Shown: positions 45,947 to 55,041, counted from the stretch's first letter. The stretch: DNA of 64,000 nt from Flavobacteriaceae bacterium (GCA_028284745.1 JANQRC010000020.1:1-64000); one strand, 5' to 3'. Notes: a model not told the origin generated them from the sequence alone. Program-made: numbers and translations.

Positions 45947-46070
45947 AATAGGGGCAATTAAAGGTTTGGGCGTGACTAAGATAGGAACATTTTCGTACTT
46001 GGTCGTAAAAAATAGACCATACGTCGATTTTTGTTGAGAAAGAGCAATATTTTGTTGTGAAGTCTAAAAC

Positions 46071-46105
46071 AGAAAAGCCGTGCTCTCTAAAAACACGGCT
46101 TTTCT
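46071..46105. terminator. Terminator downstream of the first M14 gene
   Basis: AGAAAAGCCGTG and CACGGCTTTTCT, a perfect 12 bp inverted repeat with an 11 nt loop, with T-rich ends on both strands; serves the minus-strand M14 gene. Confidence 0.85.
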
Positions 46106-46129
46106 ATCAATAGATTGGTACGCCAATAC

Positions 46130-49100
46130 CTAGTCTTTAACGAAGCGTTTTCTTGCAATTACATCATTATTGCCAATGGTTATATAGTACATCGCTGCAT
46201 TCAATATGCTTACTTCGTTCATCTCTATCTTATTGAATTCGATCACTTTTTTACCTCTGTAAACGATTCTTCCGTTCAGGTCGTGAATGGTGATATTCAT
46301 TTCTTCTCCTGAATATTTTGTAGGGAATTCAATAGTCAACAAATTCGCTGTGGGAATCGGATATAGCTTCAAAGCATTGTTGAATATATCTTCTTCAGTT
46401 CCAGCGGTATCAGATTCAACTGTAACGGTGGCAATACAAGTAGCAGTTAAGCCGTTAATATCTGTTACTGTAAGGGTTACATCAACGTCTGTGCCGATAT
46501 CTGCCAGCGTAAAAGTATCTGGAAATACACTCATAGATGCTATTCCACAATTGTCAGTTGAACCATTATCTACATCACTAGCAGTAATCGTAGTGCTTCC
46601 TGAACCATCTATTTGCACAGTAATGTTTTTACAAACTGCTATGGGCGCCGTGTTGTCGTCGACCACGACGTCCTGTGTCTGTGTGGTGGTGTTGCCGTTG
46701 CCGTCGTCATAGGTCCATGTGACGGTGGTGGTGCCCTGTGCGGTGATGGGCAGCGTGGCGACGGAGGTGACGGTCACGCTGGTCGCGCAGTTGTCGGTGG
46801 CGGTGGGCGGTGTGAGGCTGGTGACCTGGCACTGTGCGGTGACGTCGGCCAGTGTGGCCACGTCGGGCGTTGGGGCGGTGTTGTCTTCAACAGTAACAGC
46901 TGCAACACATGAATCTGTTTGGCTATCTCCATCAGTAACCGTGAGGGTTACATTCACTGGAGTTCCAATGTTGCTACAATCAAAAGAGGAAATATCAATA
47001 CTGTAGTTCGTTATTGCTACGTCATCAGATGAACCTGCATCGATATCGGCTGCTGTGATCGTTGCATTCCCAGCTGCGTCTAATTGTACTGTGATGTTCT
47101 GACATACGGCTACTGGAGGAGCTGATGATCCAGCGGTTGCTGTAATATTAATGTTGTCTATAGCAATGTCACTTGTAAAACTTGTTCCGGTGATTCCATG
47201 GAATCTTAGTTTAACTACTTGACCGTCATAAGCATTCAGGTTTACAGTGCTTGTGAGCCATGCGGCCCCACTACTTGTTTGCTGTTGCCCTGAAATGGTA
47301 GTGAGGTTAGCCCATGAATTTCCGTCATCTACACTTGCTTCAACATTTAAGTCCCCCATAGCTGCTCCATACATATGATAGTCAAACTGTAACTGCGCAT
47401 TCGAGTATCCTGTGAAATCAAAACAAGGGCTATGTAGGTAAGCTACCATATTTGGAAAGCCAGCACCATTTCCTGAAGCCTCTGTATACATATACCACGT
47501 ACTGGCTGAACCTGTGGACGGGCCTGATGTGGTTGTTGGAGTACCTCCGCTATCGCGGGTCCAGTCAATATCGTCTTCAGTGCCATTGGCTCCTTGTGTC
47601 CAGTCGCCAACACCTGATTCGAACCCTTCTGTATATGGATACGAAGAAATCGTGGTACCTGAACAAGGAGGAGGAGTGATCACATTAAATGATCGTGTTA
47701 CCGGTGTAGCTGCTTCGTATTGACCATTTCCTGCTTGACTAGCTTGGATAGTCACCGTGCCAACTGCTCCTGTCAATGTAACTGTTGAGCCAAATACAGT
47801 TGCTGGTCCGGAAAGAACCGTGTATGTCACTGGTAATCCGGAAGAGGCAGTTGCAGTAAGTGAAAAACCTGGACTTGTTGTTAGTTTATCTGAAATCGCA
47901 TCAAAGGTGATGGATTGCGGAATGTTATCATTCACTTCGATTACTTTGAAATCATCAAAAGTGAATCCTTCAAAACTGGTTGGGTAGTCGTCTGCTCTGT
48001 TTGACGAATCGGTATCGAATAGGAATCTGAACTGTACATTAGTTTGTCCGTTCAAAAAAGAATTCTCGGTGGCGTTAATAAAGACTTCTTCCATGACCCA
48101 TAGGTCTTGCCCATAGCCTTCATAGACAAAATCACCAGAAGGTTGATGTTGCTGGTCAGCAGTTGTTTTACCAGCGCTGGTGTTAGAACTGTTTGCGCTG
48201 CTGTACCTTGTAGTTAGAAAGTCAGCTCCTGGTTTTGTGTATTTTCCGCAAAGTGCAGTCCATGATCCGCTGCCAACACGTGCCTGTAGTTGTACGTAGT
48301 CGAAGTTTCGTTCAAGGTCCCATTTCGCATAGAATTGGACTAAGGCAGCTTGCGTAGTAGAAAAATCAAAACTTTGGTTTAAGGCAATGGTTTTTAATTC
48401 GCCATTTGCATATGGAGGGCTTGTGGTAGAAGTTATTGCTAAACTGCCTGAATAAGCATCAGAAGTAGTTCCCCAGGACCCTCCAGAAGTGGTCCAATTA
48501 GAAATTCCGTTGGTATCCGGGTCATCAGCAAATGCTACTGTAGGTTGGTAGTATTTTATAATGTTGGTCTCATAGATGATGTGATCACTATTGCTGAGTG
48601 TGATCTTGAATTCGACTTTTTCACCGGGTGTTATGCCTCCGCTTAATGTATATGGAGCACTCAATGTACGCTGCTCTAATTTGGACAAGCCTGTTTGGGT
48701 AGGAGGTGAAGTTATCGAACTGATATTTGTAGAGACTGGAGTGATCGAAAGCGATACATCACTTAAGGTCTGACCTAGATATTCTATTCCAAATTCGAAA
48801 GTGCCCGATGTGCTGGTTATATCACTTGTATTCAAGTCGATGAATCGAGCATGCTTACCGGCGAGGTATGCATTGACAAAATTCATTCGCATGGCTCTTT
48901 TGGCAATATCAACGATTTGTGTTGACGAAGGCCAAAAGCCACCTTCTGAACCATCCCAGGCACCATTTTCCGGGGCCATTGCCAAGATCTCTTGCCCTGA
49001 ACCTGTTGAGCCATTGATGTCTGTTGCTCCGCCTAGCATCCAGTCGCTCATGTCACCATTCGCTACGGTGAGAATATCAGGAGCTTGACCATAGATATAT

Positions 49101-50347
49101 CTATTGAATCGAGTAAGTTCTTCACAGAATTTTGCAAATTCAGCCTCTCTTCCTGAAAGTGGTGCATTGGGATACCCATTATAGGCATGTGGTATTAAGT
49201 TTGAGGTAGCGTGGTGATTTAATGCTGTCTTGAAGTCTTTAGTGGCAGAGAAGTCTCTTACTATTTGTGTTTCAGGCTCAGAAAAAGCAGCAGTACCTCT
49301 ATAAGTGTTACTGTTAGTTGATCCCGAAGAACCTGGTGAAAACAATGGAGACGGCCCCCAGAAATAATCGTAATTACGATTTAGATCAACACCTCTCAAG
49401 TCATTATTTCCTGTATTTGCTGTTGGGTTCAAGTTTTTACGTTGTAGTCCACCTCCTGCGGGTTGTATCTGCTCATTCCAAAGTAGTCCGTCAGGATTGG
49501 CCACAGGAATGAAATACATCTCGTGATTGTCCACCAAATTCTGAATGCTTGGGTCTGTAGCATAGTTTTCAAGGATATACCACATGAAATAAATGAGGTT
49601 CATCAGGGAAGAAACCTCCCTGGAGTGTGTCATCCCTGAGAAAAGTGATTCAGGTTCGCTGTTTTCATCTATATCTGGGTTATCGGAAATACGGACATAA
49701 TAGATGGTCTGCCCAGGCCATGTGGCATATTGCCCGCCGTTTGTGAAACTATTTCCCCAAGTGGTCTGATTTGTTGGTGAAGCATCTGTTTTAACAGAAA
49801 TGAGATTAGGATACATGGCCCTCATGTCATCTAGTTCCTGTAATACTTCAGAATAGGTTAAACAGCCGCCCATGCTTCCCAAATTGAAGTTTTGGGGAAC
49901 AGCCCAATCTACTTCACTACAGCCTTCGTATTGTACGATGTTATCTATGGTAGTGTTTTGAGTGCTTAATGAACGCTGAAAAAATGATTCAGCCTTCATA
50001 CCTTCTAGTTGGGCCTTCGCAAAAGGCAGTTCACGCTTGTTGCGCTCTTGGTAGTACTTTGCTAGGTCTTCTATCACCACAGTGTATGGCAATCTAGACT
50101 TATTGATGGCTTCCAATTCGCCGCTACTCAGTTCTAGATACAGGCTGCTGTTTTTGAACTGAGCTCCACAAGCAAGGTCAATACCCATCATTTTCAACTG
50201 TAACAGTTGTTCTCCAGAAGGATTGTTGATCTTGATCTGTTTTGCTCTTTTAAGCGGGTTGTGCTCGTGCTGAGCATGCACAAAAGACAAAGAACTTAGC
50301 AATGTGGTGGCGATACATATTACCGCGCGTAAGGTAATTCTGTTCAT
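46130..50347 (-). CDS. T9SS-secreted zinc carboxypeptidase (M14) with HYR-like repeats
   Basis: 1405 residues. Signal peptide about 1-25; pro-region; M14 domain about 160-510 with zinc ligands in MTHSREVSS (His241, Glu244) and ALNHHATS (His378 or 379), VDLNRNYDYFWG substrate pocket and LAMAPENG with the likely catalytic Glu. Then beta-sandwich modules, a cadherin-like segment (ITFDAISDKLTTSPGF), a MAM-type domain (YPYTEGFESGVGDWTQG), three HYR-like repeats (each ending DNTAP-type), and a T9SS sorting domain (LKLYPIPTANLLTIEFP ... RKRFVKD). Paralogue of the next gene, which lacks the HYR repeats. The middle repeat is coded by unusually GC-rich DNA (46651-46885). Confidence 0.93.
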   Translation of the reverse strand: MNRITLRAVICIATTLLSSLSFVHAQHEHNPLKRAKQIKINNPSGEQLLQLKMMGIDLACGAQFKNSSLYLELSSGELEAINKSRLPYTVVIEDLAKYYQERNKRELPFAKAQLEGMKAESFFQRSLSTQNTTIDNIVQYEGCSEVDWAVPQNFNLGSMGGCLTYSEVLQELDDMRAMYPNLISVKTDASPTNQTTWGNSFTNGGQYATWPGQTIYYVRISDNPDIDENSEPESLFSGMTHSREVSSLMNLIYFMWYILENYATDPSIQNLVDNHEMYFIPVANPDGLLWNEQIQPAGGGLQRKNLNPTANTGNNDLRGVDLNRNYDYFWGPSPLFSPGSSGSTNSNTYRGTAAFSEPETQIVRDFSATKDFKTALNHHATSNLIPHAYNGYPNAPLSGREAEFAKFCEELTRFNRYIYGQAPDILTVANGDMSDWMLGGATDINGSTGSGQEILAMAPENGAWDGSEGGFWPSSTQIVDIAKRAMRMNFVNAYLAGKHARFIDLNTSDITSTSGTFEFGIEYLGQTLSDVSLSITPVSTNISSITSPPTQTGLSKLEQRTLSAPYTLSGGITPGEKVEFKITLSNSDHIIYETNIIKYYQPTVAFADDPDTNGISNWTTSGGSWGTTSDAYSGSLAITSTTSPPYANGELKTIALNQSFDFSTTQAALVQFYAKWDLERNFDYVQLQARVGSGSWTALCGKYTKPGADFLTTRYSSANSSNTSAGKTTADQQHQPSGDFVYEGYGQDLWVMEEVFINATENSFLNGQTNVQFRFLFDTDSSNRADDYPTSFEGFTFDDFKVIEVNDNIPQSITFDAISDKLTTSPGFSLTATASSGLPVTYTVLSGPATVFGSTVTLTGAVGTVTIQASQAGNGQYEAATPVTRSFNVITPPPCSGTTISSYPYTEGFESGVGDWTQGANGTEDDIDWTRDSGGTPTTTSGPSTGSASTWYMYTEASGNGAGFPNMVAYLHSPCFDFTGYSNAQLQFDYHMYGAAMGDLNVEASVDDGNSWANLTTISGQQQTSSGAAWLTSTVNLNAYDGQVVKLRFHGITGTSFTSDIAIDNINITATAGSSAPPVAVCQNITVQLDAAGNATITAADIDAGSSDDVAITNYSIDISSFDCSNIGTPVNVTLTVTDGDSQTDSCVAAVTVEDNTAPTPDVATLADVTAQCQVTSLTPPTATDNCATSVTVTSVATLPITAQGTTTVTWTYDDGNGNTTTQTQDVVVDDNTAPIAVCKNITVQIDGSGSTTITASDVDNGSTDNCGIASMSVFPDTFTLADIGTDVDVTLTVTDINGLTATCIATVTVESDTAGTEEDIFNNALKLYPIPTANLLTIEFPTKYSGEEMNITIHDLNGRIVYRGKKVIEFNKIEMNEVSILNAAMYYITIGNNDVIARKRFVKD
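46651..46885. repeat. GC-rich cassette coding one HYR-like repeat
   Basis: Counted by hand, three consecutive 60-base lines (46681-46860) have 37, 42 and 42 G or C (62, 70, 70 percent); the line 46441-46500 has 24 (40 percent). Both ends lie on the sequence GTGTTGTC that codes part of the conserved DNTAP motif, so the block is one repeat unit swapped in. Confidence 0.7.
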
Positions 50348-50424
50348 TATAATAGATTTGGGGCTATATGACGACTTATGTCGACATATTTATACAACTA
50401 CAATGATACCCTATATGAAAATTG

Positions 50425-50447
50425 TTTCAAATAGTATGTTGTGAAAG
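50425..50447 (-). promoter_or_regulatory. Conserved upstream block of the first M14 gene
   Basis: TTTCAAATAGTATGTTGTGA followed by AAG; identical to the block at 53828-53850 except one base, and at the same distance from the start codon (78 bp). It is a loose palindrome (TTTCA...TGAAA), so it could be an operator. CAATGATAC nearby is also shared. Confidence 0.55.
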
Positions 50448-50530
50448 CTGTTTGGCAAGTGGTAAACAATCCCCGATGAATGGTTTGTGATCTTGATCAA
50501 AAAAAACCTTCAATCTCGATTTATTCTATG

Positions 50531-50568
50531 AAAAGAAAAAGCCCCATGCGATTGACATAGGACTTCTG
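50531..50568 (-). terminator. Terminator of the second M14 gene
   Basis: On the minus strand AGTCCTATG and CATGGGGCT pair over 9 bp with G-U pairs, followed by TTTTTCTTTTC. Confidence 0.6.
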
Positions 50569-50593
50569 GATATGCGATATGGGGAAACTTGCT

Positions 50594-53500
50594 CTAGATC
50601 TTCAAGAATTTCTTTCGTATCGAAAAATCTTCATTGCTTATGGAAATGAAATACATCGAAGGTTTCAAATTGACAACTTCATTTATTCTCAATGTATTGA
50701 TTTTCAGTTCTTTAATAGATCTATATACCACTCTCCCATTGATATCATGAATAGTGGTCTGCACATTTTCATTTGTGTATTCTCGTGGTAGCGAAATGGT
50801 AAGGTGGTTTGTTGCAGGGTTTGGATATAGCTCGACCACTTGTTTGCGTACTTCGCTATTGCTAAACGTATCTTCGGTTGCTGAGACGTTGATATTGTCT
50901 ATGGCAATATCGCTAGCGAAGTTATATCCAGTAGTTCCCACAAAACGCAATCGTATTGTTTGGTTGTCAAAGGCACTCAGATCCACTGTGTGCGTTAACC
51001 AAGCAGCTCCGTTGCTGGTCTGTTGTTGTCCGCTCAATGTATTGTCTATGGTAGACCATGTAACCCCATCATCAGTGCTTGCCTGGACAGTGATAGAACC
51101 CATATCGGCGCCGTACATGTGATAGTCGAATTCTAATTGTGCACTGTTATGGTTGCTGAAATCAAAGCATTGACTTGTTAGCCATGCCGCTTTGGTGGGA
51201 TAGCCTGTGCCATTACCTGAAGCTTCTGTATATAGATACCACGTACTTCCCGACCCAGATGAGGGCCCAGTTCCGTTGGAAGTTGTGCCGCCACTGTCAC
51301 GTGTCCAGTCGATGTCGTCCTGTGTTCCATCAGCTCCTTGACTCCAGATGCCAGTACTTGTCTCAAACCCTTCGGTGTAAGGAAAAGAATCAACCATACC
51401 GTCTAAGCAGGTAGGTAGGTTTCCGTTTAAAGTGATTACTTTAAAATCATCAAATACGAAGCCATCAAAAGTAGTATTGTAGGCATCGGCATTGTTTGCT
51501 GCGTCAGAATCGAACAGAAAACGGAATTGCACATTACTTTGACCACTGAGGAACGAATTCTCAGAAGTGCTTATAAAAACTTCTTCCATGACCCATGCAC
51601 CTAGGCCATAGCCTTCAAACATAGGTTCTCCTGTTGGTTGATTACTTCCAGCCCCAGGTTTTGAGTACTTTCCGCATAGTGGAGTCCAGCTATTTGTGCC
51701 AACTCTTGCTTGCAATTGAACAAAATCTTTATTTCGCTCTATATCCCATTTTGCATGAAACTGTACCAGAGCAGCTTGCACACTAGAAAAATCAAAACTT
51801 TGGTTAAGCGTTAAGGTCTTTGTTTGGTTATTGCCATAGGCGCCTGAAGGTGAATCTGTTATTGCAGTAGCACCTGAATAAGCATCGGTTGTGGTGCCCC
51901 ATGTGCCTCCGGAGGTTGTCCAATTGCTTATACCGTTATTATCAGGATCGTCTTGGAAAGCGACTGTAGGCTGGTAGTATTTTATCATGTTTGTTTGATA
52001 GATAACATGGTCGCTATTACTGAGCGTAATTTGAAATTCTATCTTATCATTAGGTTGAACGCTTCCATCCAAGGCATAAGGAACGGAAAGCGTCCTGTAT
52101 TCTGTTTTAGACCAAGCTGTTTGTGTGGCTTGGGGAGTGATAGAAATGATATTGCTTGATACAGCTGTTACATTAAGTGTAATATCACTCAGTGTTTGCC
52201 CAAGGTATTCAATCCCAAGATCCAGGTTTCCAGAGGTTGAATTGATGTCTGTGCCATTTAGGTCGTGAATTCTTGCTAGTTTACCACTCAGGTAAGCATT
52301 TACAAAGTTTATCCTAACAGCTTCTTGAGCAATTGAGACGATATTATTCGGGTTGGGCCAAAAACCACTGCCATCACCACTGTTTTCAGGAGCCATGGCC
52401 AGAATTGCCTCGCCAGAACCTGTAGAATTATTTGCGTCTGCAGCACCTCCCAGCATCCAGTCACTCATATCTCCGTTAGCAGCATACAGTATCTGTGGGG
52501 CAGGTCCGTACAGAAAGCGATTATACCTGGTAGATTCTTCACAGAACTTAGCATATTCGTCTTCTCTGCCTGATGGAGGTGCAGAACCGTTACCGTTGTA
52601 GCTGTGTGCGATTAGGCTGGCTACAGCATGATGGTTGACAGCTGTTTTGATAGCTCTTGTAGAAATGAAATCTTCGATTATCTGTGACTCTGGTTCTGAC
52701 ATGGCACTTGCGCCTCTGTAGGTGTCATCACTGGCTGTACCTGACGACCCGAGATAGCCACCTCCCCAGAAATAGTCGAAGTTACGATTGAGGTCAACGC
52801 CGCGTTGCTCGTTAGGACCGGTGTTCGCGTTAGGATTCAGGTTCTTTCGCTGCATTCCGCCACCTGAGGGCGCTCTTTCTTCATTCCAGAGAAGACCATC
52901 AGGATTTACCACAGGAATAAAATACATTTCGTGATTGTCTACCAGATTCTTGATGCTTGCATCAGTATCATAGTTCTCCAGCACGTACCACATGAAGTAC
53001 ATGAGGTTCATCAAAGAAGCTACCTCCCTAGAATGTGTCATTCCGGTGAATAATGACTCAGGTTCGTTCTCATCCGAGTCAGGGTTGTCCGAAATACGCA
53101 CATAGTAAATGGTCTGGCCTGGCCAAGTATTGTATTGCCCGCCATTTGTATATGCATTTCCCCAGGTTGTCTGATTGGTAGGTGACGCATCTGTTTTGAT
53201 AGATATCAAGTTCGGATATAGCGTTCGCATCTGATCTAGTTCGGCTAACATCTCCGAATAGGTTAAACACCCACCCATGCTGCCAAGGCTAAAGTTTTGT
53301 GGTACCTGCCAATCTACTTCTTCACATCCCTCATACTGCACGATATTATCGATGACAGTATTTTGCGTGCTTAGGGATCTATTGGATAGTGCTTGTCTTT
53401 TAAGGGTCTTTAGATTTTCCTGGGCTTCCGGAAGCGCTTTTTTATTGCGTTCTTCATAGAATGATCTTAGGTCATCGATCGTTGTTTCGTAAGGGATGTT

Positions 53501-53752
53501 CAGCTTATTGAACAACGTTACTTCCTCGCTGTTTAGATCAAGGGTCAAATTGTTGTTTTTGAATCGTGCACCGCAGGCAAGGTCGATTCCTGCATTGCTG
53601 ATCCTTGCCAATTGATCGTTTGTAGGATCGCTTATCTGTATCTGTTTCGCTGGATTTGCCGATCTATGCTGATGTTGCGCTTGAGCAATGCCAGATGTAA
53701 GCAGGCATAAAAGAGTTATGCTTACCATTGCCAACAGTGTAATTTTTTTCAT
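50594..53752 (-). CDS. T9SS-secreted zinc carboxypeptidase (M14), paralogue
   Basis: 1052 residues from ATG 53752, chosen for the signal peptide MKKITLLAMVSITLLCLLTSG; the open frame reaches 53833. M14 domain with MTHSREVAS, VDLNRNFDYFWGGG, VNHHAVASLIAHSYN and LAMAPENSGDGSGFWP. Then beta-sandwich modules, a MAM-type domain (DSFPYTEGFETSTGIWSQG), and the T9SS sorting domain (VELYPNPATNHLTISLP ... RKKFLKI). Clearly a tandem duplicate of the downstream gene: long stretches are near identical, but it lacks the cadherin-like and HYR repeats. Expected to trim C-terminal residues of proteins outside the cell. Confidence 0.93.
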   Translation of the reverse strand: MKKITLLAMVSITLLCLLTSGIAQAQHQHRSANPAKQIQISDPTNDQLARISNAGIDLACGARFKNNNLTLDLNSEEVTLFNKLNIPYETTIDDLRSFYEERNKKALPEAQENLKTLKRQALSNRSLSTQNTVIDNIVQYEGCEEVDWQVPQNFSLGSMGGCLTYSEMLAELDQMRTLYPNLISIKTDASPTNQTTWGNAYTNGGQYNTWPGQTIYYVRISDNPDSDENEPESLFTGMTHSREVASLMNLMYFMWYVLENYDTDASIKNLVDNHEMYFIPVVNPDGLLWNEERAPSGGGMQRKNLNPNANTGPNEQRGVDLNRNFDYFWGGGYLGSSGTASDDTYRGASAMSEPESQIIEDFISTRAIKTAVNHHAVASLIAHSYNGNGSAPPSGREDEYAKFCEESTRYNRFLYGPAPQILYAANGDMSDWMLGGAADANNSTGSGEAILAMAPENSGDGSGFWPNPNNIVSIAQEAVRINFVNAYLSGKLARIHDLNGTDINSTSGNLDLGIEYLGQTLSDITLNVTAVSSNIISITPQATQTAWSKTEYRTLSVPYALDGSVQPNDKIEFQITLSNSDHVIYQTNMIKYYQPTVAFQDDPDNNGISNWTTSGGTWGTTTDAYSGATAITDSPSGAYGNNQTKTLTLNQSFDFSSVQAALVQFHAKWDIERNKDFVQLQARVGTNSWTPLCGKYSKPGAGSNQPTGEPMFEGYGLGAWVMEEVFISTSENSFLSGQSNVQFRFLFDSDAANNADAYNTTFDGFVFDDFKVITLNGNLPTCLDGMVDSFPYTEGFETSTGIWSQGADGTQDDIDWTRDSGGTTSNGTGPSSGSGSTWYLYTEASGNGTGYPTKAAWLTSQCFDFSNHNSAQLEFDYHMYGADMGSITVQASTDDGVTWSTIDNTLSGQQQTSNGAAWLTHTVDLSAFDNQTIRLRFVGTTGYNFASDIAIDNINVSATEDTFSNSEVRKQVVELYPNPATNHLTISLPREYTNENVQTTIHDINGRVVYRSIKELKINTLRINEVVNLKPSMYFISISNEDFSIRKKFLKI

Positions 53753-53827
53753 GGTCGGTAGGTTTAGGGCATGTGTAGATATGGGAACTACACGTTTAAC
53801 ATCGCAATGATACTTCACAATATATAT

Positions 53828-53850
53828 TTTCAAATACTATGTTGTGAAAG
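53828..53850 (-). promoter_or_regulatory. Conserved upstream block of the second M14 gene
   Basis: TTTCAAATACTATGTTGTGA followed by AAG, 76 bp upstream of the ATG; matches the block at 50425-50447 in 22 of 23 bases. Confidence 0.55.
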
Positions 53851-53900
53851 AAAGGCTTACAGTGGTAAGAAGCAGTGAGGTTGAGATCGTATGGAATAGA

Positions 53901-53928
53901 AAAGCTTGGTACATCTGTACCAAGCTTT
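53901..53928. terminator. Perfect hairpin next to the tRNA-Met fragment
   Basis: AAAGCTTGGTACA and TGTACCAAGCTTT are perfect 13 bp arms around TC. It lies 9 bp beyond the 3' end of the tRNA fragment on the minus strand, where a tRNA terminator is expected; the T tract is weak. Confidence 0.6.
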
Positions 53929-53936
53929 GTGTGATG

Positions 53937-53978
53937 TAGCGAGAGGGAGACTTGAACTCCCGACCTCCGGGTTATGAA
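53937..53978 (-). pseudogene. 3' half of tRNA-Met (CAU), attachment-site remnant
   Basis: Minus strand, 5' to 3': anticodon loop TTCATAA (anticodon CAT, T33 present), 3' anticodon stem CCCGG, variable AGGTC, T stem GGGAG, T loop TTCAAGT, CTCCC, acceptor 3' strand TCTCGCT and discriminator A. Upstream of the loop there is no CCGGG to complete the anticodon stem and no D arm. The break is exactly in the anticodon loop, where tyrosine recombinases of integrative elements commonly cross over. The full tRNA should lie at the far (right) end of the element, outside the window. Confidence 0.8.
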
Positions 53979-54418
53979 TTTACTTTTGAGGTTTGTTTGA
54001 AATATAAAATATTGATTATCGAATATTTAAATTCTTAAAATCCTTTACAACCGAACCTTTATCATCAATATTATGTCTGTCTACTTAAGACAAACTTCAA
54101 AGGCTTTAATCTACTTGCATATTCATTGTACTTTCTTGTTGAATGTATCATAGGCCTAATTAACATAAATTGACAGCTTTTAATAATACTAAATCAAATA
54201 CGATTTTATATTTCCAATATTCGATACTTGGTATATTCCTTGATACCCTGATATGCCTTTCCAAACTTCAATCATATTATATTTACGGAATTAGATAAAA
54301 CCAAATTGAATATATCAGGGTTATTCCTATTATTAAACCTAAATGAGAACTCATCGATATATGCGCCTAACTGACCATACGGGGTTTAGAACCGCTGCCA
54401 CCTTAGATATGCCAAAAA
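53979..54418. other. AT-rich non-coding border of the island
   Basis: No intact gene. Holds the NUMOD4 fragment on the minus strand (54189-54275) and otherwise nothing recognised. A 27-codon frame from 54361 runs into the start of the broken sulfatase and is not supported. Confidence 0.55.
54189..54275 (-). pseudogene. NUMOD4-like fragment of an HNH endonuclease
   Basis: A 28-codon frame, too short to stand as a gene, reads MIEVWKGISGYQGIYQVSNI followed by GNIKSYLI and a stop. NUMOD4 modules of HNH homing endonucleases start E-W-K-x-I-x-G-Y-E-G-x-Y-x-V-S-N-x-G-x-V-x-S; the match is nearly complete, and the HNH part is missing. It is a remnant of a mobile endonuclease gene truncated after its DNA-binding module. 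Confidence 0.65.
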
Positions 54419-55041
54419 ATGATAGTGAAGATGAAAGAAAGTAATTTTTGGAAGTTGTTTTATTGTGTCACTTTGTTTTTACTCTTTATCACATTTAATT
54501 CATGTGAAAAAGAAGTAACAAAGCCAAATGTCGTACTCTTTATAGTTGATGATTTAGGGTGGAAAGATGTTGCTATTTATGGCAGTAATTTTTATAAAAC
54601 ACCAAATATAAATTTTTTAGCCTCAGAAGGTGTACATTTACTAATGCTTATGCTTCGTGTACCGTATGCTCACGAACCCGCGCCAGTATTATGACGGGTA
54701 AATATCCGGCAAATATTAATTGTACCGATTGGATAGAAGGTTATAATAAACCCTATGCTATGTTTAAGTCGCCTAATTGGACACAGCGCTTAAGAGAAGA
54801 AGATACCACATTGGCCGAGGTTTTAAAAAATGAAGGCTATAAAACCATACATATTGGCAAATGGCATCTCGGAGAGGAGGAAACCGATTGGCCTACGCAT
54901 CATGGCTTTGATATTAATATTGCAGGATGGCGAAAAGGAAGCCCTAACCGAAAACAAGGTAAAGGAGGCTTCTTGAAAACCCAAACTTTGATGCTGAAAA
55001 ACAACTTCTATGGAAATAAAAAAAAATTACATGCCTCTTGA
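54419..55041 (+). pseudogene. Sulfatase (S1 family) pseudogene: frameshift, active-site change, truncation
   Basis: Lipoprotein signal (LLFITFNSCEKE), then the sulfatase start KPNVVLFIVDDLGWKDVAIYGSNFYKTPNI with the metal-binding Asp pair. At about 54635-54638 one base is missing in a T run: after GVH the frame must shift to read FTNAYASCTVCSRTRASIMTGKYP. In that continued frame the formylglycine motif CxPxR reads C-S-R-T-R (54667-54681), Pro changed to Arg by one base (CCA to CGA). The frame continues through HIGKWHLGEEETDWPTHHGFDINI and ends at 55041 at about 40 percent of normal length, overlapping the next gene. Not functional. Confidence 0.85.

Noticed and set aside
46613..46912. Plus-strand 99-codon open frame rich in Gly and Val over the GC-rich cassette.
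   Set aside because: Antisense to the M14 gene; long open frames are expected in a GC-rich stretch and no start context or domain supports it.
54361..54420. Sequence with ACCGCTGCCACC and GGGGTTTAGAACC that resembles a tRNA 3' half or a short peptide frame.
   Set aside because: The T stem does not pair over five bases and no acceptor stem is present; the short frame has no support.
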